A stretch of DNA of 47,998 nt. It comes from Virgibacillus alimentarius. GTDB taxonomy: Bacteria; Bacillota; Bacilli; Bacillales; Amphibacillaceae. The notes beneath the pieces are model-generated. The model was given only the letters and a program-made list of their open reading frames with translations. It was not told the origin of the DNA and did not search any database. The DNA is taken from assembly GCF_000709085.1 (NCBI RefSeq), contig NZ_JFBD01000008.1:1-47998 (forward strand), written 5' to 3'. This document shows positions 9,558 through 18,158 of this stretch, one piece after another; the stretch's first letter is position 1; every line of letters begins with the position of its first letter. Both the position numbers and the translations under genes were made by a program.

Positions 9558-10547
9558 TTACGACGCCTCCTCCACTTTATAGCGACTAAGCTCGGTACGT
9601 TTTTGTAAACGGCGTTTTTTCTCCCTTCGAGTACGAATGGCTTTTGGTGCTACTAAAGCTGCAATAACCAATAAAGCTGTGATTAGTTTCATATCCCCTG
9701 TTTCTAGGAATTCTGCTTGAAGGGCCAATGTTACTACGATTCGGTAAACAATAGCTCCACCGATTACTGCGAGTGTTGTTCTCGCAATTGTTTTTGTTCC
9801 AAATAAAGCTTCTCCAATTATTACAGATGCCAGACCAATAATAATTAACCCAATTCCCATACCGACATCAGCAAAGCCCCCGTGTTGGGCAATTAAAGCT
9901 CCTGAAAATGCTACAAGTGCATTTGAGAAACCTACACCAACAATAATCAATGTATCCGTATTGGCAGAAAAACTACGGATCATTTTTTGGTTATCCCCAG
10001 TTGCTCTTAGTGCGAGTCCAACTTCCGTTTTCAAATAATAATCAGTAAGTAATTTGATGGCAATTGTTACTATGATCATTACAATTAGAATAGACCATGT
10101 TGCTGGCGTGTTGTCCATTCCTAATGAACCTAATATACTATTAAAAAAAGAATTAATTCCCGTGCTTGCCCAGATCGACTCTAATTGTTTAAAAATAGTT
10201 GTTTCATTTAACAAAGGTAATGTAGGCTGTCCCATGATCCTTAAATTAATAGAATAAAGAGCAATCATCATAAGAATACCCGATAATAATGAATTAATTT
10301 TACCTTTCGTATGCAATAAACCAGTAACACAACCCGCAAAGAAACCTGCAACAGCTGCCATTAAGGTTGCGATTATAGGTGGTATGCCACTTATTATTGC
10401 TATAGAAGCTACAGCTGCGCCTGTTACAAAACTCCCATCAACCGTCAAGTCAGGAAAATCCAACACACGAAAAGTTAAATAAACACCTAATGCCATAATT
10501 GCATATATAATACCTGATTCAAATGCACCAAATAGTGAAATTAACAT
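9558..10547 (-). CDS. ABC transporter permease (TrpXYZ-type importer)
   Basis: A 329-residue membrane protein with about eight hydrophobic segments. It starts with LFGAFESGIIYAIMALGVYLTFRVLDFPDLTVDGSF, a hallmark of the COG4120 permeases related to the branched-chain amino-acid LivH group. The C-terminal tail is short and basic (RTRREKKRRLQKR). SD AAAGGAGGAAATT precedes the ATG. It follows the substrate-binding gene after a 132-base gap holding an intercistronic hairpin. Confidence 0.88.
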   Translation of the reverse strand: MLISLFGAFESGIIYAIMALGVYLTFRVLDFPDLTVDGSFVTGAAVASIAIISGIPPIIATLMAAVAGFFAGCVTGLLHTKGKINSLLSGILMMIALYSINLRIMGQPTLPLLNETTIFKQLESIWASTGINSFFNSILGSLGMDNTPATWSILIVMIIVTIAIKLLTDYYLKTEVGLALRATGDNQKMIRSFSANTDTLIIVGVGFSNALVAFSGALIAQHGGFADVGMGIGLIIIGLASVIIGEALFGTKTIARTTLAVIGGAIVYRIVVTLALQAEFLETGDMKLITALLVIAALVAPKAIRTRREKKRRLQKRTELSRYKVEEAS

Positions 10548-10573
10548 AATTTCCTCCTTTTCATGGTGGGGAA

Positions 10574-10613
10574 GCTAAGACGTGCACATTCGTTTTTTTA
10601 AGCACGCCTTAGC
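10574..10613 (-). other. intercistronic hairpin between binding-protein and permease genes
   Basis: GCTAAGACGTGC (10574-10585) and GCACGCCTTAGC (10602-10613) form a 12-bp stem with one G-U or A-C position and a 16-base loop. No T run follows on the minus strand, so it is not a full terminator. Such hairpins often protect the 3' end of binding-protein mRNA and set unequal expression within importer operons. Confidence 0.6.
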
Positions 10614-10679
10614 ATTTACATATACATAGCTTTTTTGCTTGCCTATTTAAATGAATCGAATAAACTGTAAAACCATCTA

Positions 10680-11705
10680 TTATTCTTCTGGCTCTACAAA
10701 TTCAGCAAGTTCATCCCATTCATCATTCCAATCAATTCCTTGTTCTTCAGCAGCTTGTTTATTAATAAATAATTGAATATCCTCAGGATGCTCAACTGGG
10801 AAATCTTTCGTTGTTTTCTCGCCTGCTAAAATTTCCGCAGCCATCTCTCCTGACCGATAACCAATCGAATGATAGTCAATTCCGTACGTTGCAAATCCAC
10901 CTCTGGCCAGTGAATCCGGCTCCCCAACCATTAAAGGTATTCCCTGTTCCTTCGCTACACCAACAACACTGTCCAAAGCAGATACTACTGTGTTATCTGT
11001 TACGATGTAAAACACATCAGCTTTACCCACTAATGTTGTAGCAGCTTGTTGTACTTCAGAAGAGTTTGCTACAGTTCTTTCAGAGGTGCTTAAGCTAGTT
11101 CCTTCCACTGCCTTTTCTACCGCTTCAATTTGTGTTACCGAGTTTTGTTCTCCTGCATTATAAATTAATCCTACATTAGCCCCTTCAAAATATTTATCTA
11201 TAAATTCAACTGTCTTTTCTATTGAATCGGGATGAAGATCAAGAACTCCTGTAATATTTTCACCTGCTTCATCCATCGAATCTACTAAACCTGCTTCTAC
11301 CGCATCTGTTACAGATGTAAATACAATTGGGATATCACTTGTTGCTTGTAAGGCGCCTAGTGCACTAGGAGTTGAGTTACCAAATATTAAATCAACATCA
11401 TCAGCGACAAAGTTTTTGGCAATGGTACTTACATTATTTTGATCCCCTTGAGCACTTTGAAAATCATATTCGACATCCAGGTCCGCATCTTTCAATGCGT
11501 CCTGAAACCCTTTATAAGCTTCATCAAGCGATGGGTGCTCCACAATTTGAGTAGCACCTACTTTATATGTTTCTCCATCAGCTGATGAGCTTTTATCGTC
11601 TCCATCATCAGCTTCTGCTTCCTTCGAACTTTCATTTGAGCTACAGGCCGCTAATGTGATGATACTGATTAAAGCGATAAGAATAAATTGCAACCATTTT
11701 TTCAT
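10680..11705 (-). CDS. ABC transporter substrate-binding lipoprotein (COG2984/TrpX-like)
   Basis: A 341-residue lipoprotein. The signal peptide ends in the lipobox LAAC (Cys at about 21) and is followed by a Ser/Glu/Asp-rich linker. The mature part has the two-lobed periplasmic-binding fold of the COG2984 family (VGATQIVEHPSLDEAYKGF, IFGNSTPSALGAL, VFTSVTDAVEAGLV). Relatives bind tryptophan or other aromatic amino acids. The next gene upstream is phenylalanine dehydrogenase, so aromatic amino-acid import is a reasonable but unproven role. SD AGGAGGGAATATTC precedes the ATG. First gene of the leftward operon; it has its own promoter and no T-box. Confidence 0.88.
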   Translation of the reverse strand: MKKWLQFILIALISIITLAACSSNESSKEAEADDGDDKSSSADGETYKVGATQIVEHPSLDEAYKGFQDALKDADLDVEYDFQSAQGDQNNVSTIAKNFVADDVDLIFGNSTPSALGALQATSDIPIVFTSVTDAVEAGLVDSMDEAGENITGVLDLHPDSIEKTVEFIDKYFEGANVGLIYNAGEQNSVTQIEAVEKAVEGTSLSTSERTVANSSEVQQAATTLVGKADVFYIVTDNTVVSALDSVVGVAKEQGIPLMVGEPDSLARGGFATYGIDYHSIGYRSGEMAAEILAGEKTTKDFPVEHPEDIQLFINKQAAEEQGIDWNDEWDELAEFVEPEE

Positions 11706-11745
11706 GAATATTCCCTCCTATTTAAATTTTTAAAATATTTACATC

Positions 11746-11774
11746 ATTATACCTAGTATTTCCCATCTGCACAA
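11746..11774 (-). promoter_or_regulatory. sigma-A promoter of the ABC importer operon
   Basis: On the minus strand TTGTGC (11774-11769), a 17-base spacer and TATAAT (11751-11746), 41 bases before the start codon. Confidence 0.55.
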
Positions 11775-11841
11775 GTCCTAAATTTTTACTATTCTTTAAA
11801 ATATTAGGAAATCTTCATTTATTATTTAAGAGCCTAATTAA

Positions 11842-12984
11842 TTATTCTCGTATATTCCATTTAGGTCTTCTTCCCCGTGAAAAAAAATGATTTCGATGTT
11901 GTTGCTCTTCTATTTTTTGTCTACATTTATGGTTTGCTGCTTCTAGAGTATTCATCCCTTCTACAGCAGCTTGTTGATAGATTTCAAGGAGAGACTGGTA
12001 AATTTCCTTCGTTTTTAATAACACACGATCCTTATTTGGTTCATATAGCTCATCAGCAACTTGAATAAGACCAGCCGAATTAACAATGTAATCTGGTGCG
12101 TAAAGGATTCCTTTGTTATGTAAATCTTTAGCATGTTTAGTGCTGCGCAATTGATTGTTTGCCGAACCTACGATAGACTTAACACGTAACTGTTCAATGG
12201 TATGATCATTGATCACACCCCCCATTGCACAAGGTATAAATATATCAGCATCAACCCCGTAAATATCATCACTATTTACTACTGTTACCGATCCTTTTAG
12301 ATTATTAGCTTTTCTTTTTATTTTTTCCAATACATCTTCATGAACATCTGTAACAAACACATTTGCCCCTATCTCTAATAAATAACTAGCAACTTTAAAA
12401 CCTACTTTTCCTAACCCCTGAATGGCATATGTCTTCCCTCCCAATTCTCTACTTTCAGATAGATATTGACTAGTCGCTTGCAAACTATAAATCACACCTT
12501 GGGAGGTGGGGATAGACGAGTCGCCCCCACCACCATAGACCTCTGGTATTCCAGTAACAAAGTTTGTTTCTTTTGATACTTGTATAAAGTCATTCATTGT
12601 TGTCCCCATATCAGTACCAGTATAAAATCTGCCATTGAATGAATCTACATACTGTCCAAATGAACGAAGTAATGCGGCAGTCTTATCTGTTTTTGGATTT
12701 CCGATGATAACTGCCTTCCCGCCTCCGAAATCTATATCCGCTGCTGCACATTTATATGTCATGCCTTCTGATAAACGTAGAACATCTTCCAGAGCCTTAT
12801 CGACAGTAGCATATGGATACATTCTAGTTCCTCCCAGGGCTGGTCCTAACGTTGTATCATGGATCGCTATAATTGCCTTTAAGCCAACAGAAGGATCATT
12901 ACAAAACATTACTTGTTCATGCCCGGCCATTTTCTCCATTCTATCAAGGTCATTTTTATTCATGGCTACCTTTTTTATTTCCAT
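11842..12984 (-). CDS. pdh: phenylalanine dehydrogenase
   Basis: NAD-dependent oxidative deamination of L-phenylalanine to phenylpyruvate. The protein has 380 residues, in the Glu/Leu/Phe/Val dehydrogenase family, with Lys78 and Lys90 in [16 protein letters not shown], Asp125 in YTGTDMG and the dinucleotide motif GLGKVG. Two features point to phenylalanine rather than leucine dehydrogenase: the [18 protein letters not shown] block (leucine enzymes have NAAAGLNLGGGK), and the C terminus [12 protein letters not shown], which from memory matches the Lysinibacillus sphaericus phenylalanine enzyme. The setting beside the phenylacetate genes agrees. The upstream gap holds a cre site and the element shared with paaK and paaA. 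Confidence 0.87.
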   Translation of the reverse strand: MEIKKVAMNKNDLDRMEKMAGHEQVMFCNDPSVGLKAIIAIHDTTLGPALGGTRMYPYATVDKALEDVLRLSEGMTYKCAAADIDFGGGKAVIIGNPKTDKTAALLRSFGQYVDSFNGRFYTGTDMGTTMNDFIQVSKETNFVTGIPEVYGGGGDSSIPTSQGVIYSLQATSQYLSESRELGGKTYAIQGLGKVGFKVASYLLEIGANVFVTDVHEDVLEKIKRKANNLKGSVTVVNSDDIYGVDADIFIPCAMGGVINDHTIEQLRVKSIVGSANNQLRSTKHAKDLHNKGILYAPDYIVNSAGLIQVADELYEPNKDRVLLKTKEIYQSLLEIYQQAAVEGMNTLEAANHKCRQKIEEQQHRNHFFSRGRRPKWNIRE

Positions 12985-13181
12985 GAAATACCCCCTTTAA
13001 AATTTTGTTAACTGTAAAATGTTAACCGTCAACACCATTCATGATGTTTACCCCTTTATTTAAAGTACTTTTTATTTCCTAAGTATATTTACCTATATAA
13101 AATAACAAAATATTACAAATTTTATGTTTATATCAAGGCGTGAGCGTATCGTTTAAATCTATTTTCATAACAGATTAACAA

Positions 13182-13195
13182 GGAAAACGCTTTCA
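13182..13195. promoter_or_regulatory. candidate cre (CcpA) site upstream of pdh
   Basis: On the minus strand TTGAAAGCGTTTTCC matches WTGNAANCGNWNNCW except for the last base. It lies about 200 bases before pdh, downstream of the predicted promoter, where CcpA would act as a roadblock. Confidence 0.55.
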
Positions 13196-13211
13196 AAAAA
13201 ATTGAGCGATT

Positions 13212-13247
13212 ATAACGAAGTTCATACGAATAATATCATTTTGTTAT
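13212..13247. promoter_or_regulatory. candidate PaaX operator at pdh
   Basis: ATAACG (13212-13217), six bases, ATACG (13224-13228), 14 bases, GTTAT (13243-13247). The same layout, with 15 bases in the second gap, occurs at paaK and paaA. It overlaps the predicted pdh promoter. Confidence 0.5.
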
Positions 13248-13258
13248 ATGGAGGTCAG
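13230..13258 (-). promoter_or_regulatory. predicted promoter of pdh
   Basis: On the minus strand CTGACC (13258-13253), a 17-base spacer and TATTAT (13235-13230). The -35 box is only fair. Its place relative to the ATAACG element is the same, within one base, as that of the stronger paaA promoter. The leader to pdh would be about 240 bases; apart from the cre site I see nothing else in it. Confidence 0.45.
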
Positions 13259-13290
13259 GTATTTTTTGAAAATTATATAAATTCCTAACA

Positions 13291-13343
13291 ACAAAAAAAC
13301 AATAGAAGGTAGGACAAAAACAAATTTTGTAACACCTTCTATT
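13291..13343 (-). terminator. terminator of the ferredoxin gene
   Basis: AATAGAAGGT (13301-13310) pairs with ACCTTCTATT (13334-13343), with a smaller ACAAAA/TTTTGT stem nested inside. On the minus strand it is followed by GTTTTTTTG. Confidence 0.78.
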
Positions 13344-13354
13344 ACATAATGATT

Positions 13355-13654
<300 letters not shown>

Positions 13655-13681
13655 TTATTATACGTATCTATTAAATTCGTT

Positions 13682-14719
13682 TTAGCCACGAACTGTTTCC
13701 TTTTCTTTTTCTTCCTGTTCTTTTAATCTTTTATCCATAATACTAGTACTATGCAACGGCTGAATTCTTCCTTTTGGATCGATGCTTGCTTTAGCATTAC
13801 TGATTGCAGTTGGTGCTTCACCAAAACCAGTCGCTATTAGTTTCACTTTACCTTCGTACGTATTTATGTCACCTGCAGCATAAATTCCTTCAATATTTGT
13901 TTCCATTCTAGAGTCTACGACAATTGAGTTTTTCTCAAGCTCTAAGCCCCAGTCCTTAATTGGGCCAAGAGAAGATATAAAACCGTAATTAACCAACACT
14001 ATATCTGTGTTTAATGAAACTTTTTTATCACCTTTTGATTCCTTTAATACTACTTGTTCTATCGAATCTTCTCCAATTAGTTCATCAGGAACAAAAGGGG
14101 TCATAATTTCTACACAAGACTTTTTCAATAATTCAACACTATGTTCATGTGCTCGGAATTTATCTCGTCGATGCACCAAGGTAACTTTCTCAGCAATCGG
14201 CTCAAGCATTAAAGCCCAATCAAGAGCAGAGTCTCCCCCACCAAAGACCGTAACCTTCTTTCCAGCGAATTTGTTCATATCATCCACAAAATAATGCAAG
14301 CAATCTTTTTCAAATTTACTTTCATTATCCAGTTTTAGTTTTCTTGGTTCAAAAGCACCTACTCCTGCAGTAATTAAAATTGTTTTCGAATAATGTTTTT
14401 CGCCAGTATTGGATGTCAATGTGAAAACGCCTTCGTTTTTTTCAATGTTTAATACAGATTGTTCGAGAACTATTGTCGGATTAAATTGAGCTGTCTGTTC
14501 TTTTAAACTATCTACTAATTCTTTTCCAGTAACTTTTGGAAATCCTGGAATATCATATATATATTTTTCTGGATATAAAGCAGCCAGCTGCCCCCCGAGT
14601 TGTGGCATGCTTTCTATTATTTTTACCTTCATCTGTCTTAATCCTCCGTAAAAAGCGGAGAATAAACCAGTTGGTCCGCCACCGATAATCGTAACATCAT
14701 ACACATTTTCTTGATCCAT
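13682..14719 (-). CDS. ferredoxin-NADP reductase, thioredoxin-reductase-like type
   Basis: A 345-residue flavoprotein of the YumC/YcgT type. FAD is bound by GGGPTG (13-18) and [29 protein letters not shown](H) binds at [15 protein letters not shown] near 158-170, followed by [14 protein letters not shown]. It lacks the CxxC redox motif of thioredoxin reductases, which fixes it as a ferredoxin/flavodoxin reductase. It would pass electrons from NADPH to the adjacent ferredoxin. The tail is charged ([13 protein letters not shown]). SD GGAGGGATAGAG precedes the ATG. Confidence 0.92.
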   Translation of the reverse strand: MDQENVYDVTIIGGGPTGLFSAFYGGLRQMKVKIIESMPQLGGQLAALYPEKYIYDIPGFPKVTGKELVDSLKEQTAQFNPTIVLEQSVLNIEKNEGVFTLTSNTGEKHYSKTILITAGVGAFEPRKLKLDNESKFEKDCLHYFVDDMNKFAGKKVTVFGGGDSALDWALMLEPIAEKVTLVHRRDKFRAHEHSVELLKKSCVEIMTPFVPDELIGEDSIEQVVLKESKGDKKVSLNTDIVLVNYGFISSLGPIKDWGLELEKNSIVVDSRMETNIEGIYAAGDINTYEGKVKLIATGFGEAPTAISNAKASIDPKGRIQPLHSTSIMDKRLKEQEEKEKETVRG

Positions 14720-14913
14720 CTCTATCCCTCCATCGATTTATCTTAACAAACCATTAAAATTGGTTTCATTCATTTTCAAGTAATATTCCGAAGTGGCCGT
14801 TTATGTTGTATAACGTTTAAAAAACGGCATATATTAAATTTATTATATAATTTAGATTAATTGTATTTCGATAATTTGTCAACACTTTTTCAGAAATTTT
14901 TATAAATAAGAAA

Positions 14914-14943
14914 GGAGAAAGGCCTCTATAGAGGCTTTTCTCC
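14914..14943. other. 15-bp inverted repeat over the end of the nitronate monooxygenase gene
   Basis: Bases 14914-14928 and 14929-14943 are inverted with a single mismatch and no true loop. The repeat includes the last five codons and the stop codon of the leftward gene. Downstream T's on the minus strand are broken (TTTCTTATTTATA), so it is at most a weak terminator. Confidence 0.55.
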
Positions 14944-15888
14944 AATGCTATTTTGTCGTTCACGGATCGCATTTTTTGCTTCAAGCATCATGTTATCCAA
15001 TAATTCTTTGACTGTGGGTGTGTCCTTGATGAGTCCTGCTATCTGGCCACTATTTATAAATCCTTGGTCTAGCTTCCCTTCTAATGCACCAATTTTGTGA
15101 TATTCTTCCGTAGTCATTTTATTAAATTCTTCTAATTCAATGCCTTTTTTCTCCGAGTCGATTAGTGTTCTAGCATAAGCTGTATCTAATACCCTTCTAA
15201 TTCTTCCAACTGATCTTCCTACAACAAACGTTTCATGATCATTTGCAGCTAATACTTTTTCTTTATAGTTAGAATGAAATGGTGATTCTTTTGTTGCGAT
15301 AAAACGTGTCCCCATTTGTACTCCACTTGCCCCAAGTATAAACATTGCAGCTAGGCCACGGCCATTTCCTATACCACCAGCAGCAACAACTGGAATATTC
15401 ACTTGTTCTACAATTTGCGGGATAAGTGTCAATGTGGTTGACTCAAGTGTCGAGTTTATACCTGCGGCTTCATATCCCTCAGCCACAACGACATCTGCTC
15501 CAGCTGCCTCTGCCTTCTTTGCTTGTCTAACAGCTCCACAAACGGTAATTACTTTAATACCATTATCATGAAAGCTTTTTATAAAAGGAGCTGGGTTTCC
15601 AGCTGACAAAGATATTACTGGTACTTTATATTGTAAAACGAGCGTTATAACTTCATTTAAATACGGTGTCACATTAATTGGGATGTTTACAGCGAAAGGT
15701 TTCTCTGTTTTCTCCTTTGTTTCCTTAATGATTTTTTCTACTTCCTGAGGTTCCATTGTACCAACCCCAATTGTCCCTAACCCACCAGCTTCTGAAACTG
15801 CAGCAGTCAGGACAGCATTACTTATATTTCCCATACCACCTTGAATAATGGGATAACGGATATTTAAATTTTTGCATAAATCTCTCAC
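14926..15888 (-). CDS. nitronate monooxygenase / FabK-like flavoprotein
   Basis: A 320-residue FMN TIM-barrel enzyme of the 2-nitropropane dioxygenase group: PIIQGGMGNISNAVLTAAVSEAGGLGTIG at the N terminus, a GADVVVAEGYEAAG loop with the HGG-like region altered, and AAGGIGNGRGLAAMFILGASGVQMGTRF for FMN phosphate binding. The family includes nitronate monooxygenases, the enoyl-ACP reductase FabK and uncharacterised oxidoreductases; sequence alone does not separate them here. It is divergent from paaY (76-base gap), so shared control with the phenylacetate genes is possible. The last codons form one arm of an inverted repeat. Confidence 0.82.
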   Translation of the reverse strand: MRDLCKNLNIRYPIIQGGMGNISNAVLTAAVSEAGGLGTIGVGTMEPQEVEKIIKETKEKTEKPFAVNIPINVTPYLNEVITLVLQYKVPVISLSAGNPAPFIKSFHDNGIKVITVCGAVRQAKKAEAAGADVVVAEGYEAAGINSTLESTTLTLIPQIVEQVNIPVVAAGGIGNGRGLAAMFILGASGVQMGTRFIATKESPFHSNYKEKVLAANDHETFVVGRSVGRIRRVLDTAYARTLIDSEKKGIELEEFNKMTTEEYHKIGALEGKLDQGFINSGQIAGLIKDTPTVKELLDNMMLEAKNAIRERQNSIGEKPL

Positions 15889-15964
15889 ATTATTTCACCT
15901 CACGTTAAAATAGTGTTATGTTATATTTATATGCATATTACTATATAAGAAAGGATTTTGCTAG

Positions 15965-16486
15965 ATGATTTATTCTCTTCAAAATAAGAAACCCCACATT
16001 CATGACTCTGCTTATATAGCCCCAGGTGCACATGTCATGGGTGATGTTACCATAGGGGAGCAGTCAAGTATATGGTTTAATTCCGTGATTCGTGGTGATG
16101 AAGCGCCAATAAAAATAGGTAAAAAATGTAATATCCAAGATAACTCAGCTTGCCATCTATATGAGGAATCACCACTCATACTGGAGGATGAGGTGTCTGT
16201 TGGACATAATGTGATTTTACATGGCTGCACATTAAAAAAAGGCGCATTAATCGGAATGGGATCAACCATTTTAGATGGGGCTATCATTGGAGAAAATGCA
16301 TTAATTGGAGCAAATACGCTTATTCCTTCCGGTAAGGAAATTCCTCCAAGAACATTGGTATTAGGTTCACCAGGGAAAGTTATCCGTGAATTAACAAATG
16401 AAGATCTAAATCTTATTCAACTCACAATTGACACCTATGTAAAAAAGGCAAAAGATTTTAAGACGCAACTACAACAACTTTCATAA
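15965..16486 (+). CDS. gamma-carbonic-anhydrase-like protein (PaaY-like)
   Basis: A 173-residue left-handed beta-helix protein built of hexapeptide repeats. His64, His81 and His86 fit the three metal ligands of gamma-class carbonic anhydrases. In phenylacetate clusters the PaaY member of this family acts as a thioesterase that relieves dead-end CoA esters; its place one gene before paaK favours that role, but a general carbonic anhydrase-like YrdA/YtoA protein is equally compatible with the sequence. The start is ATG 15965 behind AAGAAAGGATT. A terminator follows. Confidence 0.82.
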   Translation: MIYSLQNKKPHIHDSAYIAPGAHVMGDVTIGEQSSIWFNSVIRGDEAPIKIGKKCNIQDNSACHLYEESPLILEDEVSVGHNVILHGCTLKKGALIGMGSTILDGAIIGENALIGANTLIPSGKEIPPRTLVLGSPGKVIRELTNEDLNLIQLTIDTYVKKAKDFKTQLQQLS

Positions 16487-16495
16487 CGTTTTTTG

Positions 16496-16528
16496 AAAAG
16501 GAGTTCTTTAAATAGAAACTCCTTTTTT
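16496..16528 (+). terminator. terminator after the PaaY-like gene
   Basis: AAAAGGAGTT (16496-16505) pairs with AACTCCTTTT (16517-16526), T run to 16528. Confidence 0.85.
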
Positions 16529-16606
16529 AATTGGGTAAGGATACATAAATTTAATAGAATTACGAATGCTTTGTTAATCACGCTCATAAAAATATTCTAA
16601 ATTCTA

Positions 16607-16635
16607 TTGACATTCTAAAATGAAAGCGCTATATT
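16607..16635 (+). promoter_or_regulatory. sigma-A promoter of paaK
   Basis: A perfect TTGACA (16607-16612), 17-base spacer and TATATT (16630-16635). Transcription should start near 16642, leaving a 125-base leader. Confidence 0.75.
16621..16634. promoter_or_regulatory. candidate cre (CcpA) site in the paaK promoter
   Basis: TGAAAGCGCTATAT matches the cre consensus at all but one fixed base and covers the spacer and -10 box of the paaK promoter, so CcpA bound here would exclude RNA polymerase. Confidence 0.55.
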
Positions 16636-16642
16636 AATAGTT

Positions 16643-16679
16643 ATAACGATTTACATACGTAACATAATTATTATGTTAT
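16643..16679. promoter_or_regulatory. candidate PaaX operator at paaK
   Basis: ATAACG (16643-16648), N6, ATACG (16655-16659), N15, GTTAT (16675-16679), starting at the predicted transcription start. The right part is the perfect palindrome TAACATAATTATTATGTTA (16660-16678). The same element occurs at paaA and pdh. Confidence 0.55.
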
Positions 16680-16766
16680 GCGATTTTATTTTCATTACCA
16701 TTATATGTTCCAGATTCAATATATTTTATGTCATTTTATGCACATTAACATCAAGGAGGACTCGAA

Positions 16767-18095
16767 TTGATATTCAATGAAAAGTTAGAAACTTTAGAAC
16801 GTAGCCAAATGGAAGAATTGCAACTAAACGAATTACAAAAGACTGTTGAAAGGGCATATAACCATGTAGCATTTTATAAGGATAAGTTTGATGAGCTTGG
16901 TATCACTCCAAAAGATATTCAATCTTTAGAAGATGTTCGCAAACTACCTTTTACGATTAAAAAAGACCTTCGGGCGAATTACCCATATGGACTTTTTGCT
17001 TCTCCGATGGAAGATATAATTCGCCTGCATGCATCTTCTGGAACTAGTGGAAAGCCTACAGTAGTCGGTTATACAAGAAACGACATTGATAATTGGGGAG
17101 AAATTGTAGCCAGGTCTATTACTGCTGCAGGCGGAGGAAAAGGCGATATTATGCATAATGCATACGGTTATGGCTTATTCACTGGCGGCTTAGGCTTACA
17201 TACCGGGGGAGAAAAGTTAGGTATAGCAACCGTTCCAGTTTCTGGCGGTAATACACATAGGCAAATTATGTTAATTGAGGATTTTCAACCAAGAGTTATC
17301 TGTTCTACACCGACATATGCATTACATATTGCAGAGGTAATGGAAGAACAAGGTAAAGATCCTCGTGAAACAAGTTTAAAATATGGTATATTCGGTTCTG
17401 AGCCATGGTCTGAAGAAATGAGAAAGACTTTAGAAGATACGTTTGATATCAAAGCAGTAGACATCTATGGACTTAGTGAGGTAGTAGGTCCTGGGGTAGC
17501 CATTGAGTGTCATGAAGAACAGAATGGTCTGCATATTCAAGAAGATCACTTCTTTGTAGAAGTAATAGACCCAGATACATTAGAGCCACTTCCAGACGGA
17601 GAAGAAGGAGAACTGGTTTTTACAAGTTTAACAAAAGAAGCTCTCCCAGTAATTCGTTATCGAACTGGCGACCTTGCTAGTATTACAAGAGAAAAGTGTA
17701 AATGTGGACGAACTACTGTAAGAATGTCACGTATCAAAGGCCGCTTGGATGACATGATTATTGTGCGAGGTGTAAACGTTTTCCCTAGTGAAATGGAACG
17801 TTCCTTACTTCAAGTAAGTGACTTAGCCCCACACTATCAAGTCTACTTAAAAAGAAACGGAACAATGGATACTGTAGAATTGCATGTTGAATTGACAGAA
17901 GATTATTATTTAGAATGTTCCCAAGATTTAGGTCATAATAATGTAGATAAACTTAAAAAGCAAATTAAAACACTCATTAAAGAGGAATGTTTAGTAAGTA
18001 TTGATGTGAATATCAAGGCTCCAAAATCCATACCTCGATCAGAAGGTAAAGCGGTTCGAGTCGTTGATGAGCGAAATAAAGCTGTTTTAAGCTAA
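16767..18095 (+). CDS. paaK: phenylacetate-CoA ligase
   Basis: ATP-dependent activation of phenylacetate to phenylacetyl-CoA (AMP-forming), the entry step of the pathway. It has 442 residues. The P-loop ASSGTSGKPTVVGYT lies near residues 88-102, the adenylate motif DIYGLSEVVGPG follows, the hinge/C-terminal domain has RYRTGDLASI, and DDMIIVRGVNVFPSEME is the typical PaaK C-terminal motif. The start is TTG 16767, chosen because AAGGAGGA lies 6 bases before it and MIFNEKLETL is the usual N terminus. It is monocistronic and transcribed away from PaaY, with its own cre- and PaaX-type sites. Confidence 0.95.
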   Translation: MIFNEKLETLERSQMEELQLNELQKTVERAYNHVAFYKDKFDELGITPKDIQSLEDVRKLPFTIKKDLRANYPYGLFASPMEDIIRLHASSGTSGKPTVVGYTRNDIDNWGEIVARSITAAGGGKGDIMHNAYGYGLFTGGLGLHTGGEKLGIATVPVSGGNTHRQIMLIEDFQPRVICSTPTYALHIAEVMEEQGKDPRETSLKYGIFGSEPWSEEMRKTLEDTFDIKAVDIYGLSEVVGPGVAIECHEEQNGLHIQEDHFFVEVIDPDTLEPLPDGEEGELVFTSLTKEALPVIRYRTGDLASITREKCKCGRTTVRMSRIKGRLDDMIIVRGVNVFPSEMERSLLQVSDLAPHYQVYLKRNGTMDTVELHVELTEDYYLECSQDLGHNNVDKLKKQIKTLIKEECLVSIDVNIKAPKSIPRSEGKAVRVVDERNKAVLS

Positions 18096-18103
18096 AAGCA
18101 ACT

Positions 18104-18143
18104 AAAAAACACCTATCCGAATGATTTTAAAAACGGATAGGTG
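18104..18143. terminator. bidirectional terminator between paaK and paaX
   Basis: CACCTATCCG (18110-18119) pairs with CGGATAGGTG (18134-18143). On the minus strand six T's follow directly (18109-18104); on the plus strand the T run is interrupted. Confidence 0.85.
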
Positions 18144-18158
18144 CTTTATGCTTTAATT

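Noticed and set aside
11706-11841. Possible tryptophan T-box ahead of the importer.
   Set aside because: The gap is only 136 bases and contains no T-box core sequence; a simple sigma-A promoter is present.
11842-12984. Leucine dehydrogenase as the product.
   Set aside because: The [12 protein letters not shown] block and the [12 protein letters not shown] ending fit phenylalanine dehydrogenase better, and the neighbours are phenylacetate genes. Enzyme assay would settle it.
13682-14719. Thioredoxin reductase as the product.
   Set aside because: The redox CxxC motif is missing and a ferredoxin gene is adjacent.
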